This document shows, piece by piece, positions 7,777 to 14,631 of a stretch of 17,499 nt of DNA. The notes beneath the pieces were generated by a model. The model was not told the DNA's origin and searched no databases. It saw nothing but the letters and a program-made list of their open reading frames with translations. Position 1 is the stretch's first letter. Each line of letters opens with the position of its first letter. The position numbers and the translations under genes were made by a program. Origin of the DNA: ChocPot-Mid sp964511865 (GTDB lineage Bacteria > Bacteroidota > Ignavibacteria > Kapaibacteriales > UBA2268); NCBI GenBank assembly GCA_964511865.1, contig CAZEHW010000053.1:1-17499 (forward strand), read 5' to 3'.

Positions 7777-7814
7777 AGGAGGACTCAACATAACAAAATG
7801 AAATCAATCCTCCT
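7777..7814 (+). other. Stem-loop enclosing the second in-frame stop of the M1 gene
   Basis: AGGAGGA (7777-7783) pairs perfectly with TCCTCCT (7808-7814) across a 24-nt loop that holds the TAA at 7791. The left arm is part of AAAGGAGG (7775-7782), a near-perfect Shine-Dalgarno sequence inside the coding frame. A short out-of-frame ORF, ATG at 7798 to TAA at 7824 (8 codons), starts in the loop 15 nt after it. Confidence 0.45.
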
Positions 7815-7865
7815 CATCAATTAAGTACAAGTACTGCTACTATTACAATTTATTATCATGGTAAT

Positions 7866-9440
7866 ATGACCACTGAATACAATACTAGAGCAACAAAATG
7901 GGGTGGTGTGCAGTCGAAAAGTGAAGTGCTTTATTCAATGGGTGTTGGTTTTTATAACAATTATGTTTCAGCTACACAGCACTGGTTACCTTGCTACGAC
8001 CATCCATCTGACAAAGCATCTTGTAAATTCAAATTCATTGTTCCTGCAGGAAAAGAAGTTGCTTCAAATGGTTTGCTGACTGAAGTAATACATCCTGACA
8101 ATGGTACAGATATTTTCGTTTGGGAACATAACAACGACTGTGCAACTTATAACTATACTTTTGCTGTTTCAAATTTCGTCCCGGTAAATTTTGGAGATGA
8201 AAAACTACCCATTGTAGTTTATTGCAAACCTGCAGATACAAGCGGAGTACAAACAACCATGAAATTAGTACCAAGAATGGTTAAGACATTTGAGGACAGA
8301 TTTGGAAAATATCCTTTTGAAAAAGTCGGTTATGTTTTAACTCCTTCCAGCGGTGGTTCTATGGAACATGAAACCATGATTTGTCTGTATGAATATTACG
8401 GGAAAGGAAAAGATACCGTTAATGAAACTGCCGCACATGAACTTTCGCACATGTGGTTTGGTGATATGGTTACTCCTTATGATTTTAGGGATGCCTGGCT
8501 GAACGAAAGTTTTGCTTCTTTTTGTGAATCCATTTGGTACGAAGGTCTTTTTGGATTCGAAGAATATCTGAATCATCAGGATGACATGCGGGGTTTTTAT
8601 ATATCCAATCCGAGTGGTGCCAAGTCAGAAGGAATTTTCTCTATCTTTGACTTTCCAAGGATATTTCCATCTTCAAATTATCCTTATGCCACAATTTATA
8701 AAAAGGGTGGTGCTGTTGTCGGTATGCTCAGATATGAGCTTGGTGATTCCCTTTTCTTTGTTGCAATTAATGAATATCTTTCAGCAAGAAAATATGCTAA
8801 TGCGAATACAGACACCTTGAAGTATTATTGCGAAAAAGTTTCAGGTAAAGATTTGGATTGGTTCTTCGACCAATGGATTTACGGCAAAGGTTGGACCCAA
8901 TTACAGTTTACGTTTGAAAGCAGGGAAGATGGTACTGCAAAATTAGACCTTACACAGATTCAGCCGGACAGTTTTGGTGTTTATATTAATGTCCCTGTTG
9001 AAATTGGATTTGAAAAACCTGACGGTGAGTATGAGTTCAGGATGTTCAAACTTGATGAGAAACAACAATCTTATGAAATTGATTTAGGGTTTGATTGCAA
9101 AAGACTCTTGATAAATAGGGGTCCGAATGTCAGGAGTTTATTTGAAGTTAAGAGTATGAATATTGTATCCGTTGAGCAGGAAATTGATGAAGGTAAACTC
9201 CGAATATTTCCAAATCCAACAAATGAAAATGTTATGATTACTTTTCCTTCAGGTGATGGTACTGTTCACATCAAAGTGTTTGATGAAACCGGGACAGTTG
9301 TTTTCAGGGATACCCTTGCCACAAAGAAAGCAAATAATTTCTATAGTCTCAATACACAGGATTTATCTGCAGGAAATTATTTTGTTTTGATTGATTATAA
9401 TGGTATTTTGGTGACTGATAAATTTGTGATAATTAGGTAA
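7866..9440 (+). CDS. Intact catalytic and T9SS part of the interrupted M1 peptidase (alternative product)
   Basis: After the second TAA the first in-frame start codon of any usual kind is the ATG at 7866, giving 524 residues. This product would hold the full zinc-peptidase core (His191, His195 and Glu214 in this numbering) and the T9SS tail. It would lack the signal peptide and part of the N-terminal beta domain, so it could not enter the Sec/T9SS route. No Shine-Dalgarno sequence precedes this ATG at normal distance, which speaks against efficient independent initiation. It is given as a separate entry because automatic gene finders are likely to report it as the gene. Confidence 0.4.
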   Translation: MTTEYNTRATKWGGVQSKSEVLYSMGVGFYNNYVSATQHWLPCYDHPSDKASCKFKFIVPAGKEVASNGLLTEVIHPDNGTDIFVWEHNNDCATYNYTFAVSNFVPVNFGDEKLPIVVYCKPADTSGVQTTMKLVPRMVKTFEDRFGKYPFEKVGYVLTPSSGGSMEHETMICLYEYYGKGKDTVNETAAHELSHMWFGDMVTPYDFRDAWLNESFASFCESIWYEGLFGFEEYLNHQDDMRGFYISNPSGAKSEGIFSIFDFPRIFPSSNYPYATIYKKGGAVVGMLRYELGDSLFFVAINEYLSARKYANANTDTLKYYCEKVSGKDLDWFFDQWIYGKGWTQLQFTFESREDGTAKLDLTQIQPDSFGVYINVPVEIGFEKPDGEYEFRMFKLDEKQQSYEIDLGFDCKRLLINRGPNVRSLFEVKSMNIVSVEQEIDEGKLRIFPNPTNENVMITFPSGDGTVHIKVFDETGTVVFRDTLATKKANNFYSLNTQDLSAGNYFVLIDYNGILVTDKFVIIR

Positions 9441-9444
9441 TTGT

Positions 9445-10158
9445 ATGACAGCTGAAGAAATAAAAAGAAATTACGACATTGTTAAAGAAAGAGTAATCAA
9501 AACCGCATTGTCTTGTGGCAGAAATCCTGATGAGATTACGATAGTAGCGGTAAGCAAGTCGCACCCATATGATACTATTACAGATGGAACGTCAGCAGGG
9601 ATAAATGTATTCGGGGAAAACTATGTACAAGAGTTCAAAGAAAAGGTGGAACAGCTTGAAAGCAGAAATATTACTCAGCCGGAGTGGCACTATATCGGGC
9701 ATTTGCAGACAAATAAAGTTAAGTACATAGTCCCTTATGTATCACTTATACATTCAGTTGATTCTGTTCGGCTTGCTGAAGAAATCTCAAAACAGGCAAA
9801 GAAACACAACAGAACAATTGATATTCTTTTACAGGTCAATACTTCAGGAGAAGAAAGTAAATCCGGTTGTGAGCCTGTTGAAACCTGTGATATCTTTAGA
9901 GCAGTGAAGGATATTGAAAATATAAATGTTCTTGGCTTGATGACTATCGGCTCATTTTCAGACAACGAATATATATATAGAAATGAATTCAGACTACTCA
10001 AAAGCATGCTTCAGCAAATGAATGAAAAATATCCCGAAGTAAATGTTAAGCATTTATCAATGGGTATGACTCATGACTATGAAGCAGCAATCGAAGAAGG
10101 AGCAACAATTATCCGGGTTGGTACAGCCATATTCGGAGAACGGGATTATTCAAAATAG
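9445..10158 (+). CDS. yggS: YggS/PLPBP-family pyridoxal phosphate homeostasis protein
   Basis: The 237-residue protein has the full set of family signatures. The PLP Schiff-base lysine is Lys38 in IVAVSKSHP. It is followed by NVFGENYVQE, WHYIGHLQTNKVK, LIHSVDS, LLQVNTSGEESKSG, GLMTIG and the C-terminal phosphate-binding LSMGMTHDYEAAI and IRVGTAIFGERDY. The length is typical (about 230). The fold is a single TIM-barrel domain like the N-terminal half of alanine racemase. The protein has no known catalytic reaction but binds PLP and keeps free PLP and amino/keto acid pools in balance. It starts 4 bp after the M1 peptidase stop with AGGT upstream (9434-9437), so translation is probably coupled to the interrupted peptidase gene. 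Its own frame is fully intact. Confidence 0.93.
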   Translation: MTAEEIKRNYDIVKERVIKTALSCGRNPDEITIVAVSKSHPYDTITDGTSAGINVFGENYVQEFKEKVEQLESRNITQPEWHYIGHLQTNKVKYIVPYVSLIHSVDSVRLAEEISKQAKKHNRTIDILLQVNTSGEESKSGCEPVETCDIFRAVKDIENINVLGLMTIGSFSDNEYIYRNEFRLLKSMLQQMNEKYPEVNVKHLSMGMTHDYEAAIEEGATIIRVGTAIFGERDYSK

Positions 10159-10194
10159 AAAAAGCAGGAATCTATATTGAAACAAATTCCTGCT
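10157..10194 (-). terminator. Intrinsic terminator of the nfeD-slipin operon
   Basis: AGCAGGAAT (10163-10171) and ATTCCTGCT (10186-10194) form a 9-bp stem with a 14-nt loop. Read on the minus strand the stem is followed directly by a T-run, 29 nt past the slipin stop codon. On the plus strand the 3' side is GTAAAAAG without a T-run, so it should terminate the minus-strand operon better than yggS. Confidence 0.75.
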
Positions 10195-10223
10195 GTAAAA
10201 AGTAAGAAAGAATATTTTTAATT

Positions 10224-11018
10224 TCATTCTTTATTTTCCAATTCTGTTGTGATTTTCGAAATCATCTCCTTTGCTTTGGAGCTTGCTCCTTCCATAAATG
10301 GTGTTAGCAGGTCAATCGGAACAGGGAATACTATTGTAGAGTTCTTCTCGGTCGCTATATCAGCTAAAGTCTGCAAAAATCTTAATTGCAATGCGATCGG
10401 ATACTCCTGAATTTGTTTAGCGGCGTCTGCAAGTTTTCTTGCCGCCTGGAATTCTCCGTCAGCGTTAATAACTTTAGCACGCCTTTCTCTTTCGGCTTCT
10501 GCCTGGCGAGCCATTGCTCTTTGCATTTCGATTGGCAAATCAATTTGCTTGACTTCTACTGATGATACCTTAATACCCCAAGGTTCTGTATGGTCATCAA
10601 TAATCTGTTGAAGCTTGTGATTGATTTTATCACGTTCTGCAAGGATTTCATCAAGGTCGGATTGTCCTAAAATACTTCTCAAAGTCGTCTGAGCAAGCTG
10701 ATTTGTTGCGAAAAGATAATTCTCTACATCAACAATTGCCTTGTCTGCTTCCATTACCCTGAAATACAATACTGCATTTACTTTTATTGATACGTTATCC
10801 TTTGTAATGACATCTTGTGGCTCAATATCCATAACCACTGTTCTCATGCTGACGCGGAGCATTTTATCTATGAAAGGAATCAATATAATTAACCCGGGAC
10901 CCTTTACTGCAATCAATCTTCCAAGACGAAAAATTACTGCTCTTTCATATTCACGCATAACCTTGATGGCTGATGCAAGAATAAGTAATACAAAAGCTAA
11001 AATTACTAATGATGGCAT
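10224..11018 (-). CDS. Slipin (stomatin-like SPFH/band 7 membrane protein)
   Basis: The 264-residue protein has one N-terminal membrane segment (residues 2-18) followed directly by an SPFH/band 7 domain. Its signatures are EYERAVIFRLGRL, KGPGLIILIPFIDKM, RTVVMDIEPQDVITKDNV and SVEVKQIDLPIEMQRAM. Next comes an Ala/Glu/Arg-rich coiled coil (AMARQAEAERERRAKVINADGEFQAA) and a C-terminal region with LRFLQTLADIATEKNSTIVFPVP. Family members oligomerise on the inner membrane and organise membrane domains. In archaea the homologue is cut by the NfeD protease encoded beside it. The gene lies 31 bp downstream of nfeD with a strong AAAGGAGG Shine-Dalgarno sequence (11023-11030 on the minus strand), so the pair is an operon. 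The C-terminus is acidic and lacks a long hydrophobic cleavage segment such as that described in archaeal p-stomatin, so whether it is a substrate is open. Confidence 0.92.
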   Translation of the reverse strand: MPSLVILAFVLLILASAIKVMREYERAVIFRLGRLIAVKGPGLIILIPFIDKMLRVSMRTVVMDIEPQDVITKDNVSIKVNAVLYFRVMEADKAIVDVENYLFATNQLAQTTLRSILGQSDLDEILAERDKINHKLQQIIDDHTEPWGIKVSSVEVKQIDLPIEMQRAMARQAEAERERRAKVINADGEFQAARKLADAAKQIQEYPIALQLRFLQTLADIATEKNSTIVFPVPIDLLTPFMEGASSKAKEMISKITTELENKE

Positions 11019-11049
11019 AATGCCTCCTTTAAATAAATGAATAAATAAT

Positions 11050-12339
11050 TTATATTTTTCTCTTAACTTTCAAAGTCATATTATTTATAGACAGAACAAC
11101 AATTTCTTGTCCTTCGATGATGTCATCTTCGGCTATTGCTTTCCATATTTCGCCATGCACTTTGACTTTTCCTTTGGTTTTGCTGTCGAAATCCGAAAGC
11201 GAAAGCCCTTCTTCTCCTACCATTGCTTCTTTACCACTCGCACCTTTTCTACTCTGTGCTTTCAATCCCAATGCGGCTATGAAAACAAAAAACAATGTTG
11301 TTAGTATGACGATTGTTATTATTAAACTCATAGATATACTCACAAATTCTAATTCAGATGCGGGTTCGATTAACATCATTGAACCAAGCAAAACACTTAC
11401 GACCCCGCCTATCGTCAGTAAACCATAACTTGGTACTTTTATTTCTAGTAAAAACAGAACAACTGCAAGTAGAATCAATGCTAATCCTGCATAATTTATC
11501 GGTAACATTTGTAAGGAATAAGCCGCAAGAATAATAGCTATTCCTCCAATTACTCCCGGAAAAATTGCACCCGGATTATAAAGCTCAAAGAAAATACCAT
11601 AGATTCCCAACATCAGTAGAATGTAGGCAATATTCGGGTCGCTGATAACACCAAGTAATTTTATTCTCCAGCTTTGTTCATAGTTTTCTATTTCAGCATT
11701 ATTTGTATTTATAGTAAAAGTGCCAGAAGGTAGTTCAACAATTAATCCATTAAGAGTAATTAGAAGGGAATCAATATCCGGACATATAAAATCAATAGCC
11801 CCGCTATCAAGTGCTTCATTTTCAGTAGCGGCAATACTTTTCCTTACAGTCATTTCTGCCCATCCGACATTTCTGTTTCTTTTCTTAGCTATACTTCTCA
11901 TAAATGCAGATGCATCATTTGTAACTTTAGCTGTCATTGCCTGATTTGTGTCACTTTCACCACCTAAGCCAACAGGATGAGCCGCACCTATATTTGTTCC
12001 GGAAGACATAACTGCGACATTAGCCGCAAGTGTTATGAAAACACCGGCAGAACCGGCTCTTGCTCCTGCCGGTGCCACATAGACTACAACAGGTACTTCA
12101 GATGACAGTAAATCACTAACAATATCTCTTGTGGATTCAAGTAATCCTCCGGGAGTATTCAAACGAATAATGAGTGCTTCTGCTTTTTGTTCTTCTGCAT
12201 AGCCAATGCTTGATTGAATATAATCTGCTGTGGCAGGACCAATTCCGCTTTTTATATCAATCAGAATGACCTTGTTTTTAGCTGACGTAAAACTAATCAC
12301 AAGAATAAAAGTCAGTAATATATATTTGACTTGTTGCAT
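11050..12339 (-). CDS. nfeD: NfeD-type membrane serine protease (ClpP-class domain, TM domain, OB domain)
   Basis: This is a long-form NfeD of 429 residues. Residues 1-20 are a signal peptide. A ClpP/crotonase-like protease domain follows (22-200) with NTPGG (61-65), the nucleophile Ser97 in GARAGSAGVF and the general base Lys138 in TAKVTND. These numbers equal those reported for archaeal PH1510 (Ser97/Lys138), which suggests a catalytically competent Ser-Lys dyad. Four or five membrane segments span about 235-358, including the typical FFELYNPGAIFPGVIGGI. The C-terminal part (about 375-429, ending IVVLSINNMTLKVKRK) is the OB-fold NfeD domain. The protease side should face the periplasm. It is the first gene of the operon with slipin; on its own strand AGGAA lies 3-4 nt before the ATG. 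Confidence 0.92.
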   Translation of the reverse strand: MQQVKYILLTFILVISFTSAKNKVILIDIKSGIGPATADYIQSSIGYAEEQKAEALIIRLNTPGGLLESTRDIVSDLLSSEVPVVVYVAPAGARAGSAGVFITLAANVAVMSSGTNIGAAHPVGLGGESDTNQAMTAKVTNDASAFMRSIAKKRNRNVGWAEMTVRKSIAATENEALDSGAIDFICPDIDSLLITLNGLIVELPSGTFTINTNNAEIENYEQSWRIKLLGVISDPNIAYILLMLGIYGIFFELYNPGAIFPGVIGGIAIILAAYSLQMLPINYAGLALILLAVVLFLLEIKVPSYGLLTIGGVVSVLLGSMMLIEPASELEFVSISMSLIITIVILTTLFFVFIAALGLKAQSRKGASGKEAMVGEEGLSLSDFDSKTKGKVKVHGEIWKAIAEDDIIEGQEIVVLSINNMTLKVKRKI

Positions 12340-12361
12340 TTTCCTGAATTTTCTGAAACAA

Positions 12362-12375
12362 TAAATTTATAAATA
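12362..12375. repeat. Copy 1 of a 14-bp palindromic direct repeat (nfeD side)
   Basis: TAAATTTATAAATA occurs here and again at 12470-12483. Here it overlaps the perfect palindrome ATAAATTTAT (12361-12370). It sits 23 bp before the nfeD start, inside the 159-bp divergent intergenic region. It could be an operator half or a pair of -7 promoter boxes (TAAATTTA against TAnnTTTG). Confidence 0.4.
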
Positions 12376-12469
12376 ACAATATAGATATTTTTTCTTAATT
12401 TTAAAAGATTAAAATTTTATTAATTTTATTAATTTAAAATGATTTCTTATTTTATTAAGTTCTTATTCG

Positions 12470-12483
12470 TAAATTTATAAATA
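12470..12483. repeat. Copy 2 of the 14-bp palindromic direct repeat (acyl-CoA synthetase side)
   Basis: This is identical over 14 bp to 12362-12375. It lies 16 bp before the ATG of the acyl-CoA synthetase and just upstream of its Shine-Dalgarno GGAGGA (12490-12495). The intervening DNA is very AT-rich with no other clear signal. Confidence 0.4.
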
Positions 12484-12498
12484 TTATTTGGAGGATAT

Positions 12499-14316
12499 AT
12501 GCGTTTTGAAACACTTCCTGCTATGTATAATGAACTTGCTAACAAGTATGGGGAAACTAAAGCGGCAATCAAATACAAATTTGAAGGGGAGTATAAAAGT
12601 ATCAATCATGAACAAGTCAGAGAGATGGTTGAATGCTTCGCTTTAGGTCTTATGGAACTTGGAATTCGTGAAAGAGACAGGGTAGGAATTGTTTCCGAAA
12701 ATCGTGTCAAATGGATTATTGCAGATTTGGGAATATTGAGTGTAGGAGCTGTTGATGTTCCAATTTTTCCTACATTATCAGCCAAACAGGAACAATATAT
12801 TTATGGTAATTGTACAGCAACAGCTGTCGTTGTTTCAAATAATTTTCAACTTAATAAAATTCTTGAATTTAAGAAAGATATGCCATCCCTAAGACATGTC
12901 ATCGTTATGAACAGTGATTTCAAAACAACAGATGTGTCGGTAAAATCCATGGCTGAAGTAATGCAAAGAGGCAAGGAATTGCGTAGCTCACAGGAAAGAA
13001 AACTACTCTTACGTGAAAGGATTGATAGAATTAATACTGATGACCTTGCCACAATTATTTATACAAGTGGTACTACCGGAGACCCTAAAGGAGTGATGCT
13101 TACGCACAAAAATATTTTATCTAACATCGAAGGTGTTTTTGATGCAATTCCATTAAGTGATAAAGATACATTTTTGTCATTTTTGCCCTTATGCCACTCA
13201 TATGAACGAACAACCGGTTATTACTCAGCACTTGCTACCGGGGGTACTGTTGCTTTGGCAGAATCTCTCGAAACAGTTGCCGCTAATCTAAAGGAAGTAA
13301 AACCGACAATGATGACTACTGTTCCAAGGTTGCTTGAAATTGTTAAAAAGAAAATTTACACCAAAATGGAATCCGAATCGCCTGTAAAAAGAAAAATTTT
13401 TGAAATGGCAGTTGAGACAGGAAAAAATTATGTCCGAAGAAAACTAAATAATGAGAAAATTCCAACTAGCTTAAAAGTAAAATATTCTTTGGCAGACAAA
13501 CTCGTATTTGCGAAGATTCGGGAGACTTTTGGGGGTAATTTAAGGATGTTTGTTTCCGGTGGTGCAGCACTTAGAGACCATGTTTGCGAATTTTTCCTTG
13601 CATCCGGTATGACAGTTATAGAAGGCTACGGTTTGACTGAAGCATCACCTGTAATTAGTGCTAACAGACTTGATAGTATTGAAATAGGGTCAATCGGAAA
13701 ACCATTTTTTAATGTCGAAGTTAAATTCCTTGAGGATGGTGAACTGTTGGCTAGAGGACCAAATATTATGAAAGGATATTGGGCGGACAAAGTTGCTACC
13801 GACGAAGCTATTGATGAAGATGGCTGGCTTTATACAGGAGATATTGGCAAATTTACCGAGAAAGGAAACATTAAAATTACCGGCAGGAAAAAGGATATTC
13901 TTGTTAGCAGTGGTGGAAAAAATATTGCTCCGCAACCTATAGAGAGTCTTTTAACTCAGAGTTCATATATTGAACAATGTATTTTAATCGGTGACAGGAG
14001 GGAATATTGCACTGCTCTTATTACTCCTGATTTTGAACAACTTGAAAAACTGGCAAAAACTTTTAACATTCAATACGAAAATGTGACCGAACTCATTTCC
14101 AATGAAAAGATAATAAGAACAGTAAAACAAGATATTGACCGGCTCCAAGGTGACCTGGCAAAATATGAACGGGTTAGAAAATTTTCTTTACTGTCTCAAC
14201 TATTTTCTGTTGAAAACGGAGAGTTAACACCCAAAATGGATGTTAAGCGATTTGTTGTTGAAAGAAAATTTTCACAACTCATTGAATCAATGTATGGATT
14301 TGAACCTGAAAAATAG
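12499..14316 (+). CDS. Long-chain fatty acid-CoA ligase (AMP-forming acyl-CoA synthetase)
   Basis: The 605-residue cytoplasmic enzyme belongs to the ANL adenylate-forming superfamily. The P-loop TIIYTSGTTGDPKG is at 185-198, followed by PLCHSYERTTGYY, VSGGAALRDHV, the acyl-adenylate motif GYGLTEASPVIS (from 376), YTGDIG, and the hinge GRKKDILVSSGGKNIAPQPIE (from about 461). The final catalytic lysine region is LTPKMDVKR (near 575). The reaction is fatty acid + ATP + CoA to acyl-CoA + AMP + PPi. The length and the C-terminal VKRFVVERKF match the bacterial FAA1/long-chain type rather than acetyl-CoA synthetase. GGAGGA lies 4 nt before the ATG. It is divergent from nfeD and shares the regulatory gap with it. 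The EtfD-like oxidoreductase downstream suggests fatty acid use, but uptake for lipid synthesis is also possible. A fadD-type name would be reasonable but orthology is not proven. Confidence 0.92.
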   Translation: MRFETLPAMYNELANKYGETKAAIKYKFEGEYKSINHEQVREMVECFALGLMELGIRERDRVGIVSENRVKWIIADLGILSVGAVDVPIFPTLSAKQEQYIYGNCTATAVVVSNNFQLNKILEFKKDMPSLRHVIVMNSDFKTTDVSVKSMAEVMQRGKELRSSQERKLLLRERIDRINTDDLATIIYTSGTTGDPKGVMLTHKNILSNIEGVFDAIPLSDKDTFLSFLPLCHSYERTTGYYSALATGGTVALAESLETVAANLKEVKPTMMTTVPRLLEIVKKKIYTKMESESPVKRKIFEMAVETGKNYVRRKLNNEKIPTSLKVKYSLADKLVFAKIRETFGGNLRMFVSGGAALRDHVCEFFLASGMTVIEGYGLTEASPVISANRLDSIEIGSIGKPFFNVEVKFLEDGELLARGPNIMKGYWADKVATDEAIDEDGWLYTGDIGKFTEKGNIKITGRKKDILVSSGGKNIAPQPIESLLTQSSYIEQCILIGDRREYCTALITPDFEQLEKLAKTFNIQYENVTELISNEKIIRTVKQDIDRLQGDLAKYERVRKFSLLSQLFSVENGELTPKMDVKRFVVERKFSQLIESMYGFEPEK

Positions 14317-14420
14317 GTCTTATATTGAAATATATAAATTTAAACTTATCAATGGATGAAATCGACATAAGTTTGCATTCCGGATTTTGTAAGGAATTGA
14401 ATACTAAAAAATAGGGTATA

Positions 14421-14452
14421 GGGGGATGTTCTCAGAGTTTTAGAACACCCCC
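14421..14452 (+). terminator. GC-rich hairpin after the acyl-CoA synthetase gene
   Basis: GGGGG-A-TGTTCT pairs with AGAACA-CCCCC across a loop of about 9 nt, with one bulged A. It is the strongest hairpin in the 315-bp gap 14317-14631 and lies about 105 bp past the stop codon. There is no immediate T-run (AACTCAAATTC follows), so it may be a weak or factor-aided terminator, an mRNA 3' stabiliser, or part of a small RNA. Nothing else in the gap looks like a gene or RNA. Confidence 0.5.
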
Positions 14453-14631
14453 AACTCAAATTCTAATTTTACTTTGCAACACCAGTTAAAAACTTTCTAC
14501 CATTTTCATTATTCTTATTGGTAAATTAACAACACCAAACAATTCAGAATTGAAATTCTTAAATCAATAACCGATTTTTTTGTTATTTTTGATGAAATTG
14601 GTATTTTAATATAATAATTTGAAGAGTTGAC

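Larger units (their letters stand above)
7461..9440 (+). pseudogene. M1-family zinc metallopeptidase with T9SS domain, frame interrupted by two in-frame TAA codons
   Basis: Counting codons from the ATG at 7461, one frame runs 659 codons and is interrupted only by TAA at 7737 (codon 93) and 7791 (codon 111). Codons 1-92 encode a signal peptide and the first strands of the M1 N-terminal domain (DVTRYDAELDF, KFYFHLRDLTID). The codons between and after the stops still read as that domain (NIKVNEVEF, then ATITIYYHGN). The rest is intact: GGSMEH (298-303, GAMEN-type motif), HELSH with His326, Glu327, His330, third zinc ligand Glu349 in WLNES after the canonical 18 residues, and Tyr413 in TIYKKGG. 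A T9SS sorting domain (about 578-659, IFPNPTNEN) ends it. The family trims N-terminal residues from peptides. With no frameshift, recent nonsense mutations, base-call errors or stop readthrough are all possible. Confidence 0.75.

Noticed and set aside
7740..7790. A 45-bp insertion flanked by 9-bp target duplications (TAACAAAAT)
   Set aside because: The sequence between the 9-mers encodes a stretch that fits the M1 N-terminal beta domain and keeps frame, so it looks native and not inserted.
7737..7866. Ribosome bypassing (T4 gene 60 style) across the stop-containing segment of the M1 gene
   Set aside because: Bypassing needs a matching take-off and landing codon. The codon before the first stop is TTT and no TTT follows in frame after the second stop, and the segment between the stops itself reads as normal M1 sequence, so it is not an excluded insert.
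7737..9440. Alternative genetic code with TAA as a sense codon
   Set aside because: The NlpC/P60, arylsulfotransferase, EtfD-like and TilS genes end in TAA exactly where their domains end, and none has an internal in-frame TAA.
10741..11428. Plus-strand ORFs of 65-103 residues opposite slipin and nfeD
   Set aside because: They are antisense shadows of well-supported minus-strand genes, with unnatural composition and no start signals.
14352..14414. 20-codon ORF (MDEIDIS...) after the acyl-CoA synthetase
   Set aside because: There is no Shine-Dalgarno sequence, the length is very short and no family resemblance is seen; chance ORFs of this size are expected.
14610..14615. TATAAT as a sigma-70 -10 box before the EtfD-like gene
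   Set aside because: No acceptable -35 box at normal spacing, and TATAAT is frequent by chance in such AT-rich DNA.
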